A stretch of DNA of 64,000 bases from Szabonella sp046295215 (lineage in GTDB: Bacteria; Pseudomonadota; Alphaproteobacteria; Rhodobacterales; Rhodobacteraceae): NCBI GenBank assembly GCA_046295215.1, contig JBKBNP010000028.1:1-64000 (forward strand), written 5' to 3'. The notes below the pieces were generated by a model. That model worked only from the letters and a program-made list of their open reading frames with translations, was not told the DNA's origin and made no database searches. Positions within the stretch are counted from its first letter, which is position 1. Every line of letters starts with the position of its first letter. The translations under genes were made by a program, and so were the position numbers. Shown piece by piece: positions 23,779-33,850 of the stretch.

Positions 23779-26372
23779 CAGCCAGCATCCGCACCACCTG
23801 CCCCTATTGCGGGGTGGGATGTGGCGTGCTGGCCGAGCCGGATGGCAAGGGCAGCGTGGGGATCAAGGGCGACCCGGACCATCCGGCCAACCTCGGGCGG
23901 CTTTGCGTCAAGGGGGCGGCTCTGGGCGAAACACTCTCGACCGCAGGTCGGCTTCTCGCGCCGCGCATCCATGGGGCAGAGGCGTCATGGAACGAAGCGA
24001 TTGATCTGATCGCGCGCCGGTTTTCCGAAACGATTGCGGCGCATGGGCCGGAATCGGTCGCGCTTTACGTCTCGGGCCAGTTGCTGACCGAGGATTACTA
24101 CGTCGCCAACAAGCTGATGAAGGGCTTTATCGGCACTGCCAATATCGACACCAACAGCCGTCTCTGCATGGCCTCCTCCGTGGCGGGCCATCGCCGCGCC
24201 TTCGGGTCGGACACGGTGCCGGGGCTTTACGAGGATCTGGAACAGTCCGATCTGGTGGTGCTTGTCGGCTCGAACCTTGCCTGGTGCCACCCGGTGCTGC
24301 ACCAGCGCCTGATGGCGGCGCGCGCGGCGCGCGGCACCAGAATCGTGGTCATCGACCCGCGCCGCACCGCGACCTGCGAAGGGGCCGACCTGCATCTGGC
24401 GCTGGCCCCCGGGGCCGATGCGCATCTGTTCAACCTGCTTTTGTGCCATCTGGCCGATCATGGCCATCTGAACACGGGCTTTCTGCACCACGTTTCCGGG
24501 CTTGAGGCCGCGCTGAGTGCCGGCCGCGCCAGCCGCGCCGCCCATACCGGGCTTGCGGCAGGGGAACTGGAGCGGTTCCTGACGCTCTGGGCCGCCAGCG
24601 AAAAGGTGGTCACGGTCTATTCGCAGGGGATCAACCAGTCCGACAGCGGCACCGACAAGGTGAATGCAATCCTGAACTGCCACCTTGCGACGGGGCGCAT
24701 CGGTCGCCCCGGCATGGGGCCGTTTTCTGTGACCGGCCAGCCCAATGCCATGGGCGGGCGCGAGGTGGGAGGACTGGCCAATATGCTGGCCTGCCATCTG
24801 GACCTGGAAAACCCCGCACATCGCGATGCGGTTCAGGGGTTCTGGGCCAGCCCGCGCATGGCCGACCGGCCGGGATTGAAAGCGGTGGACATGTTCCGCG
24901 CGGTGGAGGATGGCCGGATCAAGGCGCTGTGGATCCTGCACACCAACCCCGCCGTTTCGATGCCGGACGTGGATCGCGTGACCCGGGCGATTGCAGGCTG
25001 CGAGTTCGTCGCGGTCAGCGACATCTGGGCGGGGACAGATACAGCGCGTCTGGCCCATGTCCTGCTGCCCGCCGCGGGGTGGGGCGAAAAGGACGGAACG
25101 GTTACCAATTCGGAACGCCGGATCAGCCGTCAACGCGCCTTCATGCCCCCGCCGGGGCAGGCAAAGGCGGACTGGTGGCAACTGGCGCAAGTCGCACAGC
25201 GCATGGGGTTTGCAGGTTTTGACTGGTCCGGCCCGGCGGCAATATTCGCGGAATATGCGGCCCTTTCAGGCATTGCCGGGCAACTGGGCAGCGACTTCGA
25301 CATCTCGGCGCTCGTGGAGACCGATTACGCGGCGCTGGCCCCGGTCCTCTGGCCGCAGGCGGCCCGCAAAGGCGGGCGGTTTTTCGGCGACGGCCGGTTT
25401 CACACCCCCGATGGCCGTGCAAGGCTGATCCCCGTCAGTGCCGGCTTGCCTGCCCCTGCGACAGCAGACCATCCGTTCCTTCTCAATACCGGGCGTGTGC
25501 GTGACCAATGGCATACGATGACCCGCACCGGAATGACCCCGCGACTGGCGCAGCACCTGGGCGAGCCCTATCTGGAAATCCACCCTGACGATGCTGCCCG
25601 CCTTGGGCTTGGCCCGGCCACGCTGGCCGAGGTGTCCAGTCCGCAGGGCCGTGCCATCCTGCGCGTCATGCTCAGCGACAGCGTCGCCCCCGGCCACCCC
25701 TTTGCCCCGATGCACTGGACCGCAGAGACCGCGCCTTCGGGCCGCATTGATGCGCTGGTGGCGGCGCTGGTGGACCCGGTTTCGGGCCAGCCCGCCAGCA
25801 AATCCTCGGCCGTTTCCATCCGGCCCTTTGCCGCTGCGTGGTATGGCTTTGCCGTGTCGCGCCACGATCTGCGCCCGAGATGCGACTATTGGGCCCGTGC
25901 CCCGATCGCAGGCGGCGTTCAGGTTGAACTGGCCGGGGCGGCCCTCCCGCAGGATTGGGCCTTGTGGGCAAGGGCGCTGTTCGGCGGGGCAGAGCCCGCG
26001 TCGATGCTGTCGGATCCGTCGCGGGGGCTGCACCGTTTTGCCTTTGCCGCCGACGGGAAACTTCAGGGGGCCTTGTTCCTGTCGCGCGACCCGGTGCTTG
26101 TGGCGCGGAGCCATGTGGCCGCACATCTGGATGCCCCGGATGGGTTTGTGCTGGCCGGCCGTCCCGGTGCCGCGCAACCCGACCCCGGCCCGACGGTCTG
26201 CGCCTGCCTGAATGTCGGGTTGAACACAATCGTTGCGGCCATAGCGGCCGACAGGATGGTCAGCGTGGAGGCGCTGGGGGCCGCTCTTGGCGCGGGCAGC
26301 AACTGCGGATCCTGCCGCCCCGAACTCGCCGCCCTTGTTGCCCGTCACCGTCCCCGCGAGGCCGCCGAATGA
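23775..26372 (+). CDS. nasA: Assimilatory nitrate reductase catalytic subunit
   Basis: An 865-residue molybdopterin enzyme of the NasA/NarB group that reduces nitrate to nitrite in the cytosol. Its N-terminal [4Fe-4S] ligands are C-P-Y-C-G-V-G-C-G with a later L-C-V-K-G. Mo-bis-MGD binding motifs include T-N-S-R-L-C-M-A-S-S and a C-terminal molybdopterin-dinucleotide domain from about 560. A BFD-like [2Fe-2S] segment is fused at the end (C-A-C-L-N-V-G, then C-G-S-C-R). No separate NADH-oxidising subunit gene is present, so the electron donor is not defined by the cluster. Confidence 0.95.
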   Translation: MTASIRTTCPYCGVGCGVLAEPDGKGSVGIKGDPDHPANLGRLCVKGAALGETLSTAGRLLAPRIHGAEASWNEAIDLIARRFSETIAAHGPESVALYVSGQLLTEDYYVANKLMKGFIGTANIDTNSRLCMASSVAGHRRAFGSDTVPGLYEDLEQSDLVVLVGSNLAWCHPVLHQRLMAARAARGTRIVVIDPRRTATCEGADLHLALAPGADAHLFNLLLCHLADHGHLNTGFLHHVSGLEAALSAGRASRAAHTGLAAGELERFLTLWAASEKVVTVYSQGINQSDSGTDKVNAILNCHLATGRIGRPGMGPFSVTGQPNAMGGREVGGLANMLACHLDLENPAHRDAVQGFWASPRMADRPGLKAVDMFRAVEDGRIKALWILHTNPAVSMPDVDRVTRAIAGCEFVAVSDIWAGTDTARLAHVLLPAAGWGEKDGTVTNSERRISRQRAFMPPPGQAKADWWQLAQVAQRMGFAGFDWSGPAAIFAEYAALSGIAGQLGSDFDISALVETDYAALAPVLWPQAARKGGRFFGDGRFHTPDGRARLIPVSAGLPAPATADHPFLLNTGRVRDQWHTMTRTGMTPRLAQHLGEPYLEIHPDDAARLGLGPATLAEVSSPQGRAILRVMLSDSVAPGHPFAPMHWTAETAPSGRIDALVAALVDPVSGQPASKSSAVSIRPFAAAWYGFAVSRHDLRPRCDYWARAPIAGGVQVELAGAALPQDWALWARALFGGAEPASMLSDPSRGLHRFAFAADGKLQGALFLSRDPVLVARSHVAAHLDAPDGFVLAGRPGAAQPDPGPTVCACLNVGLNTIVAAIAADRMVSVEALGAALGAGSNCGSCRPELAALVARHRPREAAE

Positions 26373-27190
26373 GCTTTCTGCAAAACCCCCTGTCGATGCT
26401 TCCCGAACCGCCGCGCGGCCAGCCCGGCCGCATCACGCTTGTCGGCGCGGGCCCCGGTGCCGCCGACCTTCTGACGCTGCGCGCGATCCGCTGTCTGGGG
26501 CGGGCGGATGTGGTGTTCTATGACCGGCTGGTGGAACCGGAGGTGCTGGACTTCGCGCCGTCCCGCGCCGAGCGGGTTTTCGTCGGCAAGGAGGTCGGCG
26601 CGCATAGCTGGCCGCAATTGCGGATTGATGCGGCGATCGTGGCTGCCGCGCTGTCCGGCAAGCAGGTGGTCAGGCTGAAATCCGGCGATCCGTCGATCTT
26701 CGGCCGTGCGGGCGAAGAGATCCACGCCGCCCGCGCGCATGGCATCGAAGTGGAGGTGATCGCCGGTGTGACCGCCGCCAGCGCTGCTGCCGCCAGCCTG
26801 TGCCAGCCGCTGACCGAGCGCGGGGTGACTGATCGCGTGGTGCTGGCCACCGCCACCTGCCGACCCGGCGATATGCCGTCGGACCTCGGGGATATTGCCC
26901 GCCCCGGCACCACGCTGGTTTTCTACATGGCCATGCATCAGCTTGCCGGACTGACACTGGCGCTGCTGGCTGCCGGTGTTGCGGCCGACCAGCCGGTCAC
27001 CGTTGCAAGCAATGTCACACGCCCACAGGCGCGCGCGTTGCACACAACGCTGGCTGCCATGGCCAGGGATTGCAGAACCGGCGGGATTCACAACCCTGCC
27101 GTCATCATGATGGCCCTGCCCAAGCTTGCCGCAGTATCCCTTGAGACCCCCGAGCAGCGGGATCCGCAGGAAACATGTCTCCGGCCCTGA
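26369..27190 (+). CDS. cobA: Uroporphyrinogen-III C-methyltransferase
   Basis: A 273-residue SAM-dependent methyltransferase that makes precorrin-2 for siroheme, the NirB cofactor. Motifs are V-G-A-G-P-G-A-A-D-L-L-T, V-V-F-Y-D-R-L-V, R-L-K-S-G-D-P-S-I-F-G-R and V-I-A-G-V-T-A-A-S. The CysG-type precorrin-2 dehydrogenase/chelatase domain is missing, so that step is encoded elsewhere. It overlaps nasA by 4 bp and ends the operon. Confidence 0.94.
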   Translation: MSFLQNPLSMLPEPPRGQPGRITLVGAGPGAADLLTLRAIRCLGRADVVFYDRLVEPEVLDFAPSRAERVFVGKEVGAHSWPQLRIDAAIVAAALSGKQVVRLKSGDPSIFGRAGEEIHAARAHGIEVEVIAGVTAASAAAASLCQPLTERGVTDRVVLATATCRPGDMPSDLGDIARPGTTLVFYMAMHQLAGLTLALLAAGVAADQPVTVASNVTRPQARALHTTLAAMARDCRTGGIHNPAVIMMALPKLAAVSLETPEQRDPQETCLRP

Positions 27191-27280
27191 ACCGTCAGGG
27201 GGCATCAGAGGCCGCCGGGGTCAAAGCCGGATGAGCCGGAAAATCCGGCACCGGGGCAAGCCGTCTCGCCCGCATCCTGG

Positions 27281-27302
27281 TGTCCACTATCGTCGGTGGA
27301 CA
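27281..27302. repeat. Small hairpin in the convergent gap after cobA
   Basis: TGTCCAC (27281-27287) and GTGGACA (27296-27302) form a perfect 7-bp stem with an 8-base loop and no T-tract. The rest of 27191-27453 shows nothing recognisable. Confidence 0.5.
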
Positions 27303-27453
27303 TTGTCCCGCAGCATCATCATGCGGCGGAGCGGTCAGGCCGGGCGGTTACGGACTCTCATCGCGGGCGGTGGACCGGGCGATTCCGGTGGGCAGGTCAA
27401 GCAGCCTGCGTCAGGATCAGGACTGATGCCAGGACTACGGGGGCAAGCCTTGT

Positions 27454-29994
27454 TTACGGCTGCCTCTCCAGATCCCGGTCCAGAAGGATCGCCGCGATGC
27501 TTTGCAGGATAATGCCGTTGGTATTGATATCGGAACTGCCGGAAGTGGCTTCGCCACTTTCGACATAGATGCACGACGCAAACCCGAACGGTTCCCTTGC
27601 CTTCTCGCGGACGTATCGCAGCAATCGGGCGCTGTGAGGATGTGAGATCACCGCAGCCCACAGATACGCGGCTTTGCAGCTTACAGCCATCGCGCTTTGG
27701 TCGTCGCTCTGATCAATACTCTCGCCGTCCCTATCGACCAGAATGCGCCATGGTTGCTCGCTCCGCCCCAGTTGCAGCCCCTGGTAGGTAAACCACGGCG
27801 ACCGGTCGAGCGGCGTTTCCGAAGGGCAGAGCAGACGACCATCCTGCTTGTATTGCGCCAGCATCGCCGCAAACAGCGTATCGGCAAGATAGCCGGACGT
27901 GGCATCAAGCCCGTGATCGAGCGCCTGAAGAAGCACGGGTTCGGTCCCGAACGGGCCAAGACGCGACAGGGTTGCGAGGAAAGCCATCCTTTGATCTGCC
28001 GAATGGCGTTCGGTAAAGTCGGCATAGGGCGATGTTGCCACAAGGCCCCATGCGGCCAGTCCCCGGACCGAGTAATTAGTATATTGCGAACCATCGGCCG
28101 GAATCAGTTCCTCCCGAATAATGGAGTGCAGTCTCCCCTCGACTACCACGTCTTTCAGATCCCAGGATGCAACCAGCGCCTTGATCTCGGCAGGATCCGC
28201 AAAGGGGTGCCGGGCAAGTTGTGCAAGGGAGGCGAGCAGACGACCGGTGTCGGATGCGTTGAAGTTCCGCGTGGTCCGGCCTGTCGTGACGATCACTTCC
28301 TCGGGCGGAAGGAGAAGGCCGAGTATCTTGCGGCCCTTGAGGTGACGCAGCACGGCCTTGATCCGCGCGGTGAACCCGCCCTTGTCAATCAACTGAAGGT
28401 CCACGGCAGCGACCAGCGCATTGATATGACTGCCGATATCCCACATGGTCAAACGTTCATACTGGCTTGCATTGCGGCCGGTTCCGCTGGCGGCGGCAAT
28501 GCACAGCCCGGTCCGGTTGTTGGTGTGACGTTCGAAATAGCTCCAGGCTACGCGCGCGTCCTCCATGAGCAAGTTGCGCTCAACCTCGGTCATCGGTCCG
28601 CTGCGGCGCAGAAAGGACGGCGACGCGACTTCGGTTTGCTGCAGCACGGGCAACAACGGATCGGGTGGCATGACCGTGGCGACAAGGTCGGCAAGCGAGG
28701 TGATGTCGGTCACGCCATCGCCGTCAAGCGACATCAGGGCCCGGAGAACCGAAAGACGTTGGGCCTTCGATACAACGCCTGTGGGATGGATCAGGACGAC
28801 CCCGTCATCCAGACGACCAAGCGCGCTCGCGAGCGCCCCTTCCCGCAGAGGTTCCGCAACGTCGAAAGACAGCGGCAGATGCAGGTTGCCCGCGTCATCC
28901 AGCCCCCGCCAGGCCGAGTTGGTCCGCCCGAGGATCAGGGTGATGCCTGGCCTTGCGGTTTCGGCAGGCTCTGCAGGTGGCGCATAGGGCAACAGGACGG
29001 GCATCGGCTGTCCCTTGCCAAAGACCCGGAAGCCGATGCTTGCCGCGTCCAGCCCAACCTGGGGTGCGGCGCTGGTGCTATGTGCAATTCCTGCTTTCTT
29101 GAGCATCGCGGCGAATTCTGCGACGCCCGCAGCGGCGGTGGGATCGCTCGGAGGTGCATTGCACAGATGCAATGCGACCTTTCTGCCAAATGTGGTGCCG
29201 TCCCGGACAAGGATGTCGCGGGCCTGGGTCAGCGTTCCCTTGCCGCGCGGCTCCCGTTCTGACGCGGCACGGGCAAACCGGGATGCAGCAGCGGCAAGGG
29301 ACTGAACACTGGGCACCGCGAAATCCGCCGCGGAAAACACAAGCACATTGTGGCTTTGTGGTTTCGTCGGGTCCAGCAAACGGTCCGGGGAATCAAGAAA
29401 ACTCACACGTCGCCCGCCTGAAACAGTCAGCACGTTGGAGGGCGAAACGCGGTTGCGCAATGGCAACGCCCCTTCTTGCGGAAAGGACAGGATCGTGCGG
29501 ACGCCTGCGGATCGCAGCCCGTCCAGATTGACACGTCGCGCCCCAGCCCGGCAGGCGACCGCGCTGATCCGCCGCCCCTCGTGGATCTGTTCGGTCAGAT
29601 CCAGCGTTTCGACCAGTTGGATCAGCGCAAGGCTGGCGAGCCTTGCCTGGAAATAGGGCCTCTGATCTTCAAGATCAGCGACGAAAGGTGCCAGTTCGAT
29701 CAGGCCGGGATAATCGGTCCAGACCTGCCGAAGCAGGGTCGCGCGCGGATCATCCGGCATCAGCGGCGCGTCGCTCGAAATTGCCGGATCAATCACGCAG
29801 ACGCAGGGCACGGCCTGCATCAACAGCGCACCCAGCACCGCTTCCAGCCCGGCCAGAGATGTTTCCGCCCCTATGTCAGAAAGCACCACCACGGTATCTG
29901 TCCCCACGCGGTCCCCGCCAAAGGAAAGCGCCGTCATGGGTGCGAGCGTGCCGGCCGATGCCGAAAGCGATGCCAGAAAGGTGCGACGTTTCAT
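27454..29994 (-). CDS. Exported DUF3131-domain protein, exopolysaccharide partner
   Basis: An 846-residue protein with an N-terminal export signal (M-K-R-R-T-F-L-A-S-L, then an Ala/Ser-rich core). The first ~450 residues contain repeated D-I-G/D-D-G-V-style segments resembling a divergent deacetylase-like fold, but no catalytic set is clear. Residues about 480-835 match DUF3131, an alpha/alpha-toroid-like domain found near glycosyltransferases (A-R-V-A-W-S-Y-F-E-R, T-M-W-D-I-G-S, F-N-A-S-D-T-G-R). It starts 13 bp after the trifunctional glycan enzyme gene, so it probably acts on the same polysaccharide outside the cytosol. Confidence 0.72.
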   Translation of the reverse strand: MKRRTFLASLSASAGTLAPMTALSFGGDRVGTDTVVVLSDIGAETSLAGLEAVLGALLMQAVPCVCVIDPAISSDAPLMPDDPRATLLRQVWTDYPGLIELAPFVADLEDQRPYFQARLASLALIQLVETLDLTEQIHEGRRISAVACRAGARRVNLDGLRSAGVRTILSFPQEGALPLRNRVSPSNVLTVSGGRRVSFLDSPDRLLDPTKPQSHNVLVFSAADFAVPSVQSLAAAASRFARAASEREPRGKGTLTQARDILVRDGTTFGRKVALHLCNAPPSDPTAAAGVAEFAAMLKKAGIAHSTSAAPQVGLDAASIGFRVFGKGQPMPVLLPYAPPAEPAETARPGITLILGRTNSAWRGLDDAGNLHLPLSFDVAEPLREGALASALGRLDDGVVLIHPTGVVSKAQRLSVLRALMSLDGDGVTDITSLADLVATVMPPDPLLPVLQQTEVASPSFLRRSGPMTEVERNLLMEDARVAWSYFERHTNNRTGLCIAAASGTGRNASQYERLTMWDIGSHINALVAAVDLQLIDKGGFTARIKAVLRHLKGRKILGLLLPPEEVIVTTGRTTRNFNASDTGRLLASLAQLARHPFADPAEIKALVASWDLKDVVVEGRLHSIIREELIPADGSQYTNYSVRGLAAWGLVATSPYADFTERHSADQRMAFLATLSRLGPFGTEPVLLQALDHGLDATSGYLADTLFAAMLAQYKQDGRLLCPSETPLDRSPWFTYQGLQLGRSEQPWRILVDRDGESIDQSDDQSAMAVSCKAAYLWAAVISHPHSARLLRYVREKAREPFGFASCIYVESGEATSGSSDINTNGIILQSIAAILLDRDLERQP

Positions 29995-30007
29995 TCCGGC
30001 ACCCGTG

Positions 30008-33000
30008 TCATGCCCTTTGGCCCAAGCCGTGCCGTGTCAGCTTGTCCCAGTTCGTAAGGCGCCCGCTGATGGCCGAAATGACCGCGCGCAGGGCCGAGAC
30101 ATAGATGAGCTGGCGGTAGAACAGGTTCTGCAATGGCCAGACCCAGATCAGGCGTGTGCTTTCGCGGCGGTCGAACCGGAATGCGGCAAGGATCATCACA
30201 AGGTCGGCCAGGGGCAGAAGGATATAGCCCAGCATCATCGCGCGCGATGTGTTCGAGAGATCCGGCACTTGGCCCGATACCAGATCGGCAATTGCCCCGA
30301 ACAACAGGGTGAAGAAGATCACGTCCACCAAAGGCGCAAGGAATGGCAGCACATAGCCAAAGATCGTCAGGTCGGCGAGCGAGATCAGCCGCAGCGACGG
30401 CGATTCCCGAAAAATGCGTTTGTGTTTCCACAGGGCCTGCAGGATCCCGGTGTTCCACCGCAACCGTTGCTTGAGAAGCGACCGCACATCGGCGGGGACT
30501 TCGGTCCTGCCGGTGGCGCGTTCTGCATAGGCGATCGTGTAGCCGTTGCGCAGCATCCACATGGTCAGGTCCGTGTCCTCGGTCAGCGTCTCGTTCGACA
30601 GCATGCCGATGTCGCGCACCGCCTCGACCCGCCAGGCCCCGAGCGCCCCGGGAACCACGATGATGCCGTTGATATGGTCCTGCGCACGGCGCCCGATGTT
30701 CTGCGTCGTGAAATACTCCAGCGCCTGCATCCGCGTCAGGATGTTGCGCTTGTTGCCGACCAGAATGGTGCCCGCAACCGCACCGACCCGCGAATCGACA
30801 AAGGGCTGGACCAGATAGAACACGGCATCCGGGGCGATTTCAGTATCGGCGTCCATACAGACCGCAATTTCGCTGTCCATCGCCTCATAGGCTGCATTCA
30901 GGGCCATCCACTTGCCCTGGTTCGGTTGGGTGAGGATGGTGACAGCGGGATGATCGCCATAGGCCGCACGCGCAAGCTCCAGCGTGTCGTCGGTCGACCC
31001 GTCATCGACGACGATCACCCGCAGATCCGGATAGGTCGAGGCAAGTGCGGTCCGGATGCTGCTCAGGATGACCCGGCTTTCGTTGAACGCGGGAATGACT
31101 ATGGTGACGGAGGGAAGCGCCCGCAGGCGGCTTATGCTGGGTGTTTCGCGCCGGTGCGCCAGCACGAGATAGATCAGGGATCGGGACAGACCCGCGATCA
31201 GGACCAGCCAGAACACCCAATACATCAACTGCGAAAGCCCCATGATCGCGCCGAAGGACACCGTGTCAAAGCCGGACAGGCTGACCTTTGTCGCGGGCAT
31301 CAGCGTCGCTGTGGTCGTGCCGAGAATTTCGGCCAGAGGCACGATCTGATAGCCGCGCTCACGCAGCGCCTTGACCAGCGGTCCGACGGCTTCGGCGGTG
31401 TGCATCCCTGTGCTGCGCCCATCATGGAGAACGATCACATTGCCAAAGCCAAGGTCGAGGTCACTGATCACCCTGTCTATGATCTGCTTTGCGGATATAC
31501 CGTCCCAGTCCGGCGGCGCGATGTCGCTGCCGGCCACGACATACCCGCGTTCCGCCACGGTCGCGAACATCCTTGCCTCGCGACTGTCGAAAGGACCGTC
31601 CCCGCGGACATAGGGCGGGCGGAACACGCGCATGTCATGGCCGGTAATCCCCGCGACCAGCCGGTTCGTGGCGCTGAGTTCGACCTGCATGCGCCAAGGT
31701 TCGATCTTGCCCAGATTTGGATGGGTGAAGGTGTGGGTTCCGACAAGATGCCCTTCACGGACCATCCGTCGCACCAGTTCGGGATATTTCAGAACCGCAT
31801 TGCCCACCACAAAGAAGGACGCGGGCGCATCGACCTCCTTCAGCGCATCGAGAATTTCGGCCGTGGCGTCCGGGCTTGGCCCGTCGTCGAAGGTCAGCGC
31901 GACCTGCACACCGTTGCCGCGGCCGAATTTCTGCATCACGGCGGGCTGTGGCAACACGGTCCAGTTCTGATCGACGATCTTGCCGCTGTCCGGATCCTTG
32001 CGGATGGTGCGCTGCCCGGTCCGGGGGGGCGTCAGCCACTGGTAGAATGACCCTTGGCCCTTGAAGTGAACCCTGTCGGACAAGGACGTGCGATGCAGCC
32101 TTTGCACCAGATCGCGCGGATCATCCTCGAACCCGGCGAGAACGGCCCAGACCGCAGGATCCTCCTGCCCGAGATCCGAGAGACCGACCTGCGTCACGCC
32201 CATCCCTTGCAGGTCGATCAGACCGTTATACGCCGAGGCCGCATCCAGAAACCAGATCTGGTGGCGCAAACCGTCCTTGTCCACAAACCGGCTGTAGGAA
32301 TTGCGGGCCTTCTCGGAAAACTCCACCTTGGCGCCCGCCGCGTCGATCCGCACCATCGCCTCGGAAAAAGAGATTATCTCGGGTCTGGTCTGGCCCGATA
32401 TCCAGTCGACAGCCATGAGTCCCAACGCGGGAACGAACTTCTCCGGGCCGACCGACCCGGCGATCCGCGTTGCCGTTTCAAGAAATCTGTTGTCCGGAGA
32501 AAGCGGCCTCGGCGCGGATCCGATCCAGGGGGTGCCGAACATCTTGACGATCACATAGTCCGAGGCCGCGACGATTCCGGGTCGCTGCCAGAGGTCTGAC
32601 TCGGCTGTCAGGATCGTGCAGAGTTGGCTGCCGGAAAGCCGGAGCGCACGGTTGAGGTCGGCCAGAAACGCCTCGACGCCTGCAAGATTCGCTGTCAGGG
32701 GAAGGTCGAGCTTCAGGCAGAGCCCGGCCGCATTGACCTTGGCCATCGCCACACCGATCTCGGCCACCAGTTCGGCCCGGAAATCCGCAGCGCCCAGCCG
32801 ATCCAGAAGGCCCCCCCGGCCTGCCTTGTAGGTCAGCGAAACGGCCGGAAACAGAAGCGGTGCCGCACCATCCGAATTGAAGATCGGCGCCAGGGCCACG
32901 ATCAGGTCGGGATCGAGCGAAATCGCACTCAGCCCCGGCGCGGCACCGCCGATCTCGAACCAGTCAGGCACCAGAACATCGACTGCGGCGCAATTGTCGA

Positions 33001-33454
33001 CAAATGACCGGAAGGCCCCAACGGGCGTGTTCGGCAGCAATGCGAAGACCGACAGGGGGCGGCGCGGGGGGGCGTCTGCAAGGGCCGAACCGAATGCCGC
33101 CGTGGGAGGTTTGCAAGGGTTTCCGACAGATGTAGGATGCGCGTGGTTGTGCGGATGATAGTCCGAAACTGTCGCAGGCAAGGGATCGGTCGTCGGGCCT
33201 GCAACCACGTCCACCACCGGCGCCGCCGGAACGACGGGGATCTGGGTGATCTGTGCAGGCGCGAAGTCGTTGACCGGCAATTCCGGGACGTATTTCATCA
33301 GACTGATCGAAAACAGGGCCACCCAAGCCACCGCCACGAGGCCCGTGATAACCGCCCAGCGGCGCATGACCCGATGACGACGACCGCTTTTGTCCAGAAA
33401 TATGGGAAGCTCGGCCTTCGGTTTGGGTCTGAAGGTGAACCCTTCAAATCCCAT
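30008..33454 (-). CDS. Trifunctional exopolysaccharide enzyme: GH18-like, deacetylase and GT2 domains
   Basis: A 1148-residue membrane protein. A short cytosolic N-terminus and one membrane segment (about 38-58) lead to a GH18-like domain (about 110-440). A NodB-type polysaccharide deacetylase follows (about 515-700), with metal-binding L-T-F-D-D-G-P-S and H-T-F-T-H-P. After membrane helices comes a family 2 glycosyltransferase (about 785-1050) with V-I-P-A-F-N-E-S, D-A-D-T, E-D-T-D and Q-R-L-R-W, then more helices. GT2 with deacetylase recalls the PgaB/PgaC and NodB/NodC pairs, suggesting synthesis and partial N-deacetylation of a beta-linked N-acetylhexosamine polymer. It is the first gene of a two-gene operon. 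Confidence 0.86.
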   Translation of the reverse strand: MGFEGFTFRPKPKAELPIFLDKSGRRHRVMRRWAVITGLVAVAWVALFSISLMKYVPELPVNDFAPAQITQIPVVPAAPVVDVVAGPTTDPLPATVSDYHPHNHAHPTSVGNPCKPPTAAFGSALADAPPRRPLSVFALLPNTPVGAFRSFVDNCAAVDVLVPDWFEIGGAAPGLSAISLDPDLIVALAPIFNSDGAAPLLFPAVSLTYKAGRGGLLDRLGAADFRAELVAEIGVAMAKVNAAGLCLKLDLPLTANLAGVEAFLADLNRALRLSGSQLCTILTAESDLWQRPGIVAASDYVIVKMFGTPWIGSAPRPLSPDNRFLETATRIAGSVGPEKFVPALGLMAVDWISGQTRPEIISFSEAMVRIDAAGAKVEFSEKARNSYSRFVDKDGLRHQIWFLDAASAYNGLIDLQGMGVTQVGLSDLGQEDPAVWAVLAGFEDDPRDLVQRLHRTSLSDRVHFKGQGSFYQWLTPPRTGQRTIRKDPDSGKIVDQNWTVLPQPAVMQKFGRGNGVQVALTFDDGPSPDATAEILDALKEVDAPASFFVVGNAVLKYPELVRRMVREGHLVGTHTFTHPNLGKIEPWRMQVELSATNRLVAGITGHDMRVFRPPYVRGDGPFDSREARMFATVAERGYVVAGSDIAPPDWDGISAKQIIDRVISDLDLGFGNVIVLHDGRSTGMHTAEAVGPLVKALRERGYQIVPLAEILGTTTATLMPATKVSLSGFDTVSFGAIMGLSQLMYWVFWLVLIAGLSRSLIYLVLAHRRETPSISRLRALPSVTIVIPAFNESRVILSSIRTALASTYPDLRVIVVDDGSTDDTLELARAAYGDHPAVTILTQPNQGKWMALNAAYEAMDSEIAVCMDADTEIAPDAVFYLVQPFVDSRVGAVAGTILVGNKRNILTRMQALEYFTTQNIGRRAQDHINGIIVVPGALGAWRVEAVRDIGMLSNETLTEDTDLTMWMLRNGYTIAYAERATGRTEVPADVRSLLKQRLRWNTGILQALWKHKRIFRESPSLRLISLADLTIFGYVLPFLAPLVDVIFFTLLFGAIADLVSGQVPDLSNTSRAMMLGYILLPLADLVMILAAFRFDRRESTRLIWVWPLQNLFYRQLIYVSALRAVISAISGRLTNWDKLTRHGLGQRA

Positions 33455-33850
33455 CTGATTCTGTCCATGTTCGACGAGGCATCTCTTTGTATCGACTTTC
33501 GAACAATAGCCACTGCCAGATCGTGAATGGTTATATTATGGATAGCACGTTTGGAAGGAGGTCTACCCGAACACCTCTTTGCCTGCCGGAAACACTATCC
33601 ACAGATTTGTGGCAATTTCAAGGAACCCGGAACCCTGACCCGGCCGGAATGCCTCTGTTACCCAAGTCCGGAACGGGGATTCGGCAGGCTCATCCTGCGC
33701 GAAAGCCGCTGACCTGCAAGCAGAAGCTCCCTCAGCCTGATGGATATTCTGCCCCTTGCTCCTTGCGCCATACCGCAGGCGAAACGCCGCGTTGGCGGCA
33801 AGGTTGCGTGGCTCTTGATCTTTCAGGCAATGTTCCGTTGAAGGCCGCAG
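33455..33850. other. Non-coding stretch between the exopolysaccharide and GntR genes
   Basis: About 400 bp without a convincing gene on either strand. It must contain the promoter of the exopolysaccharide operon; the AT-rich part at 33485-33545 is the likeliest place. No clear operator is seen. Confidence 0.5.
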
